41,456 bases of DNA from positions 1 through 41,456 of the forward strand of contig DUBL01000026.1 of assembly GCA_012960345.1 (NCBI GenBank). Reading direction: 5' to 3'. Source of the DNA: Gammaproteobacteria bacterium. GTDB taxonomy: Bacteria > Pseudomonadota > Gammaproteobacteria > Arenicellales > UBA868. Position 1 is the stretch's first letter. Every line of letters starts with the position of its first letter. This document shows, in pieces, positions 7,934 to 14,473 of the stretch. The notes under the pieces were generated by a model, which worked only from the letters and a program-made list of their open reading frames with translations, had not been told where the DNA came from and ran no database searches. The translations under genes were made by a program, and so were the position numbers.

Positions 7934-10111
7934 CTATAGTGGTTGTAGGCTCGCGTAAGCAAGCACTAACCATTTGTTACCTTCTTTTTCGAAATTCACT
8001 TGGACTCGTGCCGACGCCCCCTGCCCTTCTACCTTGACAAGCGTCCCATCGCCAAACTTTGTGTGACGAACCGCCCCTCCCAAACGAAGTTCAGTGGTTC
8101 CAAGCATAATGTTGTCGCTTGGGTTCGCAGCCATGGCAGCACTTGCGGATAAGGTCGGATAAGCGGTAACGGCGCGGACTTCGGTAATCAGATCTTCGGG
8201 TATTTCGGAAAGGAAACGAGATGCGGTGGTGTAATCCTCACGACCGTGCAGGCGTCGAACTTCAGCCCACGTCAGATACAGACGTTGCATAGCACGGGTC
8301 ATGCCGACGTAGCATAATCGTCGTTCTTCTTCGAGCTGGCCAGATTCTCCCAGGGAGCGCTGATGAGGGAACAGATTTTCTTCTAATCCCGTTAGAAACA
8401 CGACTGGAAATTCGAGCCCCTTGGCCATGTGTAGGCTCATTAATTGCACGCAGTCCTCCCATTCTTCGGCCTGACCTTCGCCTGCCTCCAGTGCTGCATG
8501 CGAGAGAAACGCACCGAGGGCATCTTGTCCTTCGTGCTCAATCGGATCGAAGGAAAAGCGACGGGCTGCGTTAACCAGTTCCTCTAGGTTTTCTACGCGG
8601 GTTTCCGCACGCTCGCCTCGTTCTTTGCGGTAATGGTCAATCAGCCCACTATGGCGGATGATCACGCTGACTTGTTCCGACAATGCTAGATCGGTGAGCT
8701 GATTGCCCAGTGCGGTGATCAACTCGAGAAAATTCTGTAAGGCAGAGCGGGCGCGCTTAGGAAGAGTATCTGATTGGACGAGCTGGACTGTCGCTTGCCA
8801 AAGCGAGAGGCTCTCGACACGCGCCGTCATGCGGACAGCTTCCAATGTGCGGGCTCCGACACCCCGCGTTGGCGTATTGACGATACGTTCGAAGGCGGGA
8901 TCCGAGTCATGGCTGTAGGCAAGCCGCAAGTAGGCGAGTGCATCCTTAATTTCTGCACGTTCAAAGAAGCGAAGACCGCCGTAGACGCGGTAGGGAATGC
9001 CCGCGTCGAGCAGTAGTTCTTCGAAGACGCGGGACTGTGCATTGGAGCGGTAAAGTACAGCAGCGGAATCACGGCGATGACCTTGACCAACCCAGTCCTG
9101 AAGTTGCTCGATGACAAACCGACCTTCGTCTATCTCGTTAAAAGCCGCATAGACCGAGATCTTTTCTCCCTCGGAACCTGCTGTCCATAAATTTTTCCCC
9201 AGGCGACTCGTATTATGTTCAATAACGGCATTAGCAGCTCGCAGGATATTCCCGGTAGAACGATAGTTCTGTTCCAGACGAACCACTTTAACCGGTCCAA
9301 AATCATGCTCGAAATGTGACATGTTTTCTACCCGCGCGCCGCGCCAGCCGTAAATCGATTGATCATCATCTCCCACGGCGACAATTTGCTTAGCGGGTTC
9401 GGCCAGAAGCCTAAGCCAACGGTATTGAACTGTATTGGTATCTTGAAATTCGTCCACTAAGATATGTGAAAACCGTTGGTGGTAGGCACAGAGCAGGTCG
9501 TCGTTGTTTTCTAACATTTCCACGGCTCTTAACAGCAGTTCAGAAAAGTCAACTAGTCCGAGTTGCTGGCATTGCGTTTCGTAGTGAGCAAAGATTCGGA
9601 CCAGCGTGTCGTGCTGTGAGTCCTCTGTGTCCGGCAGGTGGTGGGCACGGCGACCTTCGTCCTTGTGGTTGTTAATGAACCACTGGACCTGGCGTACAGG
9701 CCAGTACCCCTCATCCACATTGAGTTCCCGCAGTGCTCGCCGAACCAGGCGGAACTGGTCGTCGGAATCGAGAATCACAAACGTTTCGGGCAGGTTCGCC
9801 GCCTGCGGGTGCGCGCGGAGCAGGCGGTGGCAGATGCCGTGAAAAGTACCAATCCACATGCCGCGCAGAGAAAAGCCAAGAATATTCTCAATTCGCCCAC
9901 GCATTTCGCGGGCTGCCTTATTGGTGAAAGTCACTGCCAATACAGACAATGGAGAAACGTCCAGTGTCTCTACTAGCCATGCTATCCGGTGAGTCAGCAC
10001 ACGGGTTTTCCCGCTGCCGGCACCGGCTAAGACAAGGGTCGGTCCTGGAGGGGCTGCTACGGCATCGCGCTGTGCCTCATTGAGGGGATCGAGAAGGTGG
10101 GAGACGTCCAT
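7934..10111 (-). CDS. uvrD: DNA helicase II (UvrD)
   Basis: UvrD is a superfamily 1A 3'-5' helicase used in nucleotide excision repair and mismatch repair. Walker A AGAGSGKTR is at about residues 30-38, followed by motif Ia TFTNKAAREM, motif II LVDEFQDTN, motif III GDDDQSIYGWRGA, motif IV EQNYRST, motif V HMAKGLEFPVVF and motif VI YVGMTRA. The C-terminal GGAVRHTKFGDGTLVKVEG segment is the Tudor-like tail found in UvrD/PcrA rather than Rep, which decides the assignment. At 725 residues it is full length. It is the last gene of the minus-strand run that starts with pepN and lies 83 nt after folA. No good Shine-Dalgarno sequence precedes ATG 10111. Confidence 0.95.
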   Translation of the reverse strand: MDVSHLLDPLNEAQRDAVAAPPGPTLVLAGAGSGKTRVLTHRIAWLVETLDVSPLSVLAVTFTNKAAREMRGRIENILGFSLRGMWIGTFHGICHRLLRAHPQAANLPETFVILDSDDQFRLVRRALRELNVDEGYWPVRQVQWFINNHKDEGRRAHHLPDTEDSQHDTLVRIFAHYETQCQQLGLVDFSELLLRAVEMLENNDDLLCAYHQRFSHILVDEFQDTNTVQYRWLRLLAEPAKQIVAVGDDDQSIYGWRGARVENMSHFEHDFGPVKVVRLEQNYRSTGNILRAANAVIEHNTSRLGKNLWTAGSEGEKISVYAAFNEIDEGRFVIEQLQDWVGQGHRRDSAAVLYRSNAQSRVFEELLLDAGIPYRVYGGLRFFERAEIKDALAYLRLAYSHDSDPAFERIVNTPTRGVGARTLEAVRMTARVESLSLWQATVQLVQSDTLPKRARSALQNFLELITALGNQLTDLALSEQVSVIIRHSGLIDHYRKERGERAETRVENLEELVNAARRFSFDPIEHEGQDALGAFLSHAALEAGEGQAEEWEDCVQLMSLHMAKGLEFPVVFLTGLEENLFPHQRSLGESGQLEEERRLCYVGMTRAMQRLYLTWAEVRRLHGREDYTTASRFLSEIPEDLITEVRAVTAYPTLSASAAMAANPSDNIMLGTTELRLGGAVRHTKFGDGTLVKVEGQGASARVQVNFEKEGNKWLVLAYASLQPL

Positions 10112-10194
10112 TGGTGGTTGGTACCAGCGAGTTGATGAGCGACGTTTTCAGAGGGTGCGCAGCAACGATTGGATGATCTGGTCGGACGGAGTGG

Positions 10195-10665
10195 TCAGGG
10201 TTCAGTGCGATGATAACGGCAGAGTTTCAATCGCGGGTCCCCTGGTAGATCCGATACCGGTCCCGCTTTCCACAGAGCCGCGTCCAACTCGGGAAAGAAC
10301 ACAGCATCCCTAGCCTCAACCGTATCGGGCACCTGTGTTGTATCGACAATGTCGCAATAATCTAGTGCCGCCGCGTAGAGTTGTGCGCCACCGATGAACC
10401 AGGTGTCGCCTTCTATGGCGGTGAGTGCAGCTTCTATGTTGTCAAAGCATTCAACGTCGGAACGGCGTTGTTGGCTGATAACGATATTGCGACGTTGTGG
10501 CAACGCACGATGCGCAAGAGAGTCCCACGTTATTCGACCCATGATGATGGTGCTGCCGAGAGTGACTTGTTTGAATCGTTGCAGATCAGCAGGGTAGTGC
10601 CACGGCAGTTGCCCGGCAACACCGATCACCCTATTTCTTGACAGCGCAACAATTGCACCGCGCAC
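10195..10665 (-). CDS. folA: Dihydrofolate reductase
   Basis: DHFR reduces dihydrofolate to tetrahydrofolate with NADPH, regenerating the cofactor that ThyA oxidises. The 156-residue product has the N-terminal strand AIVALSRNRVIGVAGQLPWH, with the Trp and the acidic ADLQRFK residues that line the folate pocket, then IIMGRITWDSL, the NADPH-binding RRNIVIS, and FIGGAQLYAAAL near residue 95. The start is GTG 10665, only 2 nt after the thyA stop, so translation is probably coupled. It is chromosomal in context, not a mobile trimethoprim-resistance gene. The ORF ends with the usual short C-terminal strand (LCRYHR). Confidence 0.95.
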   Translation of the reverse strand: MRGAIVALSRNRVIGVAGQLPWHYPADLQRFKQVTLGSTIIMGRITWDSLAHRALPQRRNIVISQQRRSDVECFDNIEAALTAIEGDTWFIGGAQLYAAALDYCDIVDTTQVPDTVEARDAVFFPELDAALWKAGPVSDLPGDPRLKLCRYHRTEP

Positions 10666-10667
10666 GG

Positions 10668-11546
10668 TTATACGGCGACCTTGAACTGAATCGCTGGGTG
10701 CGGTGCATAACCAGACAACGCAAAGGTCGCGAGCAAATCTTCTGTACTGGCTTCAAACAGCTGTTCGATGTCGCTAAGGGAGCGGATGGTGGGGTCGATA
10801 GCAAGTCTAGGCAATGGCCTGGGTGAGCGTTCCAATTGTTGCCGAAGACCGGGTACATGGTCGTAATCAGATTCCCCCCCATCAGGTTTCGCAGTGTATA
10901 CATGTGCATCGATCAGTGTGTGCGCAAAACGGCCTACTGGGATACCACTTAACCGCGAGAACAGCTCAAGCAAAAACGCATACCCGGCAATATTGTAAGG
11001 TAAGCCGAGCGCGACATCACAACTGCGCTGAGTCAGATGCAAACATAGCGTAGGTTGATTTTGTTCATCTGTTTGCACATTGAGCACCCAGAACGCGTGA
11101 CAGGGCGGTAATGCGCTGTCGTGTGCATTTCCTGGTGCCCAGGCCGATACGACCAATCGACGACTGTTTGGATTGCGGGCGATTTCATCTAACACCCAAC
11201 GAATTTGATCAGCATGATCCGGCCTGCCCTCTGAGTGAACGGGAAACTGACGCCATAGGTTGCCATAGGCACTAGGGACATAACCTTGATCATCAGCCCA
11301 CGGGTCCCAAAAGTGGCAACCGTGTCGGTGCAACAGCCCGATGTGCCGTTGACCAGAAAGGAACCAAAGGTTTTCAACGACGATATTCTTCCACGAGATT
11401 GCTTTGGTGGTCAGTAATGGAAAGCCATCCCTAAGGTCAACCTCATAATTGATGTTAAAGGTCGATAGCGTATCGATGCCAGTACGATTGACTTTCCGTT
11501 CTCCGTGTTGGAGTACGCGTTCAACAACATTTAGGTACTGCTGCAA
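10668..11546 (-). CDS. thyA: Thymidylate synthase
   Basis: ThyA methylates dUMP to dTMP using methylene-tetrahydrofolate, producing dihydrofolate for the adjacent FolA. Length is 292. Key blocks are the N-terminal RTGIDTLSTF, the phosphate-binding RRLVVSAW, the catalytic cysteine C149 in ALPPCHAF, and QRSCDVALGLPYNIA, then the C-terminal IQFKVAV that closes the active site. The start codon is TTG, not ATG: TTG 11546 has an excellent AAGGAG 5-6 nt upstream and begins MQQYLNVVERVL like homologues. A TTG start in an essential gene suggests translation is deliberately moderate. It lies 42 nt after the transpeptidase gene, in the same operon-like run. Confidence 0.96.
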   Translation of the reverse strand: MQQYLNVVERVLQHGERKVNRTGIDTLSTFNINYEVDLRDGFPLLTTKAISWKNIVVENLWFLSGQRHIGLLHRHGCHFWDPWADDQGYVPSAYGNLWRQFPVHSEGRPDHADQIRWVLDEIARNPNSRRLVVSAWAPGNAHDSALPPCHAFWVLNVQTDEQNQPTLCLHLTQRSCDVALGLPYNIAGYAFLLELFSRLSGIPVGRFAHTLIDAHVYTAKPDGGESDYDHVPGLRQQLERSPRPLPRLAIDPTIRSLSDIEQLFEASTEDLLATFALSGYAPHPAIQFKVAV

Positions 11547-11588
11547 TAGCGCTCCTTGTGCGTCGGGGCGGTTTGACTGTCTGTTTGG

Positions 11589-12827
11589 TTAGGATGGGTC
11601 GACAGAAAAGTAATGCTCGATGGCTTTTCGTGCGACGTATGCTGATTTTACATGCCAGTATTCTCGGTTAATACATAGGCTAGCAAAGGCCAGTTTCTTT
11701 TCCCCTCGATGTGCGTATCCGACAAACCAATCATAGCGGCCGGGTGGATTAAGACCGGTCAGGGTACCGGTTTTCCCCCCGACACGGACCTCGCTGTAAT
11801 CGCCGCGAAAAAAGTTTTTAAAAGATGATTTCGCCGAACCAATGCGGACCGTTGTCTCCATCATTTCTTGTAACTGGTCTGTCGTTTTCGATGCCAGTAC
11901 CCGTATGCGGGTTGTGGGGGGCGTTTCATAAAGAATAATACCGTGATCTTCAATCAGGGCATCGACCAGGGTTGGACGCACGCGGTAACCCCCATTGGCG
12001 ATGGTCGCAGCAATGACAGCACCATGGATGGGATTGAGCGTCGTTTCGCGAGTGTATCCCGCGGCGGTTTTTGCGATCAACCACGGATCGTCGCTGGTCA
12101 GTTGAAACGTGCTGTTGTCAAGAATGAAATCTGATCCGAGAGATTGGTTGAACCCAAACCGCTCAGCATAGGCTAATAGGTGTTCACGGGTTACCAGCTC
12201 GATGCCCATTCGTGCGAACACTGTGTTGACTGATTTTGCGAATGATTTTTTTAGTGTGAAGTGCCGAGTCCATTGGTTGTTCTTATGATGCAGTACGTTC
12301 TTGCGGTAGAGGCTCGTTTCTTTGCCATTAAATGGCAAGACAGTGTCAGCTTGGACTTTGCCCAGGTCGACAGCCGCTGCGGCCGTAATAATCTTGAATA
12401 CCGATGCCGCTGGGTAACTGGCTCTTAGTGCTAGGTTGTGCTCAGGGGTGCCCTCCCGTTGGTGACTGGCGATAGCCAGGAGGTGTCCGGACTCAGGATC
12501 AATGGCAACAAAAACCCCATAGTCGGGGCGATAATGCTCCAGGACGGCAGCCGTTGCATTTTGCAGGCTGGAGTCAATCGTGTACTGGATTGATGACGGA
12601 TGGGGTGTGTCTTTGTGGTTAACACTGATCCTTAAGGGGAAACGGCCGTTTGACAGGGGCGGCGAGATGGTCTGGGAGATTAATGCCCGATCCACGCCCC
12701 AAGTTGACAGACTTTGGCGCTCCAGAGAATCCAGTGAGGTTGGCCACCCGAGGCTACCGACCGCGACTGCGATAGGTACGGCCCAAACGCGTAGCAGCAG
12801 ACCTTGGATGTTACTTACAGGCCTCAC
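11589..12827 (-). CDS. Small penicillin-binding transpeptidase, membrane-anchored
   Basis: The product has the penicillin-binding transpeptidase fold: the active-site SVFK at residues 142-145 (serine nucleophile S142), SVN at 199-201 and KTGT at 352-355. An N-terminal hydrophobic stretch (about 8-26) should be a signal anchor, placing the enzyme in the periplasm to crosslink peptidoglycan or act on a related substrate. At 412 residues it is shorter than PBP2 or FtsI and has neither the long dimerisation domain nor a glycosyltransferase domain. There is no rodA/ftsW partner next to it, so its role is not given by context. The start is GTG 12827 with no clear ribosome-binding site, but a short upstream reading frame ends exactly over it. 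Confidence 0.85.
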   Translation of the reverse strand: MRPVSNIQGLLLRVWAVPIAVAVGSLGWPTSLDSLERQSLSTWGVDRALISQTISPPLSNGRFPLRISVNHKDTPHPSSIQYTIDSSLQNATAAVLEHYRPDYGVFVAIDPESGHLLAIASHQREGTPEHNLALRASYPAASVFKIITAAAAVDLGKVQADTVLPFNGKETSLYRKNVLHHKNNQWTRHFTLKKSFAKSVNTVFARMGIELVTREHLLAYAERFGFNQSLGSDFILDNSTFQLTSDDPWLIAKTAAGYTRETTLNPIHGAVIAATIANGGYRVRPTLVDALIEDHGIILYETPPTTRIRVLASKTTDQLQEMMETTVRIGSAKSSFKNFFRGDYSEVRVGGKTGTLTGLNPPGRYDWFVGYAHRGEKKLAFASLCINREYWHVKSAYVARKAIEHYFSVDPS

Positions 12828-12883
12828 AGGAGTCGTTTTAGACGGCCGGGGACATTGATGTCCATGGCGAATAACAGGGTCAT
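12824..12883 (-). other. Possible short leader ORF coupled to the transpeptidase gene
   Basis: Reading from ATG 12883 gives 19 codons (MTLLFAMDINVPGRLKRLL) whose TGA overlaps the GTG start of the transpeptidase as GTGA. A further in-frame ATG lies at 12865 and another at 12910. The main gene lacks its own Shine-Dalgarno sequence, so terminating ribosomes could restart there. A TATAAT hexamer at 12914-12909 upstream could serve as a -10 box, though the -35 region is poor. I do not recognise the peptide and it may not be translated. Confidence 0.25.
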
Positions 12884-12942
12884 GGCAGAGGAGTTGCTTT
12901 GATCCTTCATTATAGTGCGCTTATTAAGCCTTGGCGGGTGTG

Positions 12943-13659
12943 TTATTTTGCCAGTAACACATCTTTTGCTTTGTTGATCATTGCCGCTAGGTAATCGGAT
13001 CCCCCGCGATCTGAGTGCAATCGCTGAATTAGTCGCCGGTGGGCCTGAATAATGACCTTGTGGGGCGCGTCACCGCTGATGCCTAAGATCTCCGCTGCTT
13101 CTTGGCGGTTCATCGGGGCTGAAGCGGCAGTATGGACAGTTTCTTCGGTGGTCGTTTCGTCGTGTTTTCGCCAGGATGCGCCTTGAGTTCGATCGAGGTA
13201 GGCCTCTAGCAGGGCGGCAGACTGGGCATCGCCCGCACGTAATTGGTCGAGCAATTCGAGTAACTGATCCAAGGAGAGGTCTAACAGTTTCGATCCACTA
13301 AATGTCCCTTGGATCACCTCGCCGTTAAGATCACCCGTGTCGTGGTCGAGCGTCATACGCAAGAATGCTGTCTCAACACGCGAATTCTGACCGCTTTGCG
13401 GACGGCGCATGGATCGAAACGTGGTCCATGCCCGACGTGCCATCATCACCCGTTGTAGCCAGGGTAAGGCGGCCCCGATCAACGCGAACAACCAATGCAG
13501 TCGCCCGGTGAAGACCAGCAGCAGCAAGATTGCACCGGCACCATACAATAGGATCTGTTTCAGGGCCTTGGACCGCTGCGTTGCATTGGCGCGTCCCAAC
13601 CAGCGCGCTAGCGCGATCAATGCGATCAACGCCGTAGCGGCTAAAAGCAGCCGGATCAT
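12943..13659 (-). CDS. Membrane J-domain protein with HSD in place of HPD
   Basis: The 238-residue product starts with a hydrophobic helix (about 1-20) and has a further hydrophobic region near 36-70, followed by a basic segment and a C-terminal J-domain (about 180-238). The layout recalls Tim14/Pam18-type membrane J-proteins: the end reads RLHSDRGGSDYLAAMINKAKDVLL, where homologues normally carry HPDRGGS. The HPD motif is needed to stimulate Hsp70 ATPase, and here the proline codon is TCA (13014-13012), one base from CCA. The middle region, FLRMTLDHDTGDLNG, also occurs in this bacterial family. ATG 13659 lies 3 nt after the VWA gene stop, so the two are surely co-expressed. Whether it still works with DnaK is unknown. 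Confidence 0.85.
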   Translation of the reverse strand: MIRLLLAATALIALIALARWLGRANATQRSKALKQILLYGAGAILLLLVFTGRLHWLFALIGAALPWLQRVMMARRAWTTFRSMRRPQSGQNSRVETAFLRMTLDHDTGDLNGEVIQGTFSGSKLLDLSLDQLLELLDQLRAGDAQSAALLEAYLDRTQGASWRKHDETTTEETVHTAASAPMNRQEAAEILGISGDAPHKVIIQAHRRLIQRLHSDRGGSDYLAAMINKAKDVLLAK

Positions 13660-13662
13660 CGC

Positions 13663-14379
13663 TTAGGGCTTGTGGGTAAAGGTGTGGGTTAAGCGACGAA
13701 CTGTACCGCCGCGGCGGCGCGAAAAATTCTCCAGTGCAACGCGACCACCCACCGCAAAAATAGCGACGGCACACATGAGATCACGTAGTTGTTCCGCGCT
13801 TGAACTGTCAAAGCGACAATAGGCGCCATGGCTTAATCCGGCCAGTCGTCGAAAAGCGGCTTCGGCCACCGGATCACTGCCGTCTTGAAAGAGGAACATA
13901 GGCACTCCGAGAATACCCAGTTCGCCTGCCATTTTATAAAGAGCATCGGGGTCTTCTTCCATGGCGTCACCGACAAAAACCAGAGCATGGATGTGGGCGC
14001 GTCGAGATTCAGCCAGCGCGTGTTTGAGTACCCGTCCGATTTGGGTTTGTCCGGCGTGGCACCGGATCGCTGTCATGTAGTGTAGTAAGTCGCGCGCGCT
14101 GCTGGTCCAGGGTGTCGCAGCAAACTCCATAAAGCCGCCATAGTGGGCGAGTTGAACGCTAAGACCGCCGATGGAAACGGTTTCGTTGAACATCTGCCCT
14201 TGAATATGGCAAGCGCGATCCCACACGGTTTCACGGCTTGCTGTTGCGTCCATCGCGAACAATAAGCGACCGTTTTGGTCGGCAACGTGGCCCACCGCGG
14301 TTGTCTTTATCGCGTCGATGAATGAATCGACTTCAGCTTGGGCGGAGGTCTGCGGCAATTTGTCGCGTGAGCGAGTCAC
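13663..14379 (-). CDS. VWA-domain cytosolic protein of unknown function
   Basis: The protein is a single von Willebrand factor A domain. The metal-binding MIDAS begins with DATAS after the strand RLLFAM, and later blocks read HALVFVGDAMEE, GILGVPMFLFQDG and LRDLMCAVAIFAVGG. There is no signal peptide or membrane segment, so it is probably cytoplasmic. Similar proteins are familiar as hypothetical VWA proteins in alphaproteobacteria, and I recall them occurring beside a J-domain gene as here (from memory, not checked). The ORF track starts at TTG 14412, but GTG 14379 has AAGGA 6 nt upstream and gives 238 residues. It lies 94 nt after pepN and 3 nt before the J-domain gene. The biochemical role is unknown; VWA domains usually bind a protein partner. 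Confidence 0.82.
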   Translation of the reverse strand: MTRSRDKLPQTSAQAEVDSFIDAIKTTAVGHVADQNGRLLFAMDATASRETVWDRACHIQGQMFNETVSIGGLSVQLAHYGGFMEFAATPWTSSARDLLHYMTAIRCHAGQTQIGRVLKHALAESRRAHIHALVFVGDAMEEDPDALYKMAGELGILGVPMFLFQDGSDPVAEAAFRRLAGLSHGAYCRFDSSSAEQLRDLMCAVAIFAVGGRVALENFSRRRGGTVRRLTHTFTHKP

Positions 14380-14473
14380 CGGATGTCCTTCAAGACAGCG
14401 GTTACAACCCAACTATCACAGCACTCGATATGTTGGGTCAGTTTCATTAATGGTGGGTCGAGCGGTTTTCGTA

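Noticed and set aside
10195-10665. Mobile trimethoprim-resistance dfr gene
   Set aside because: It is coupled to thyA in a chromosomal operon, with no integron or transposon sequence around it.
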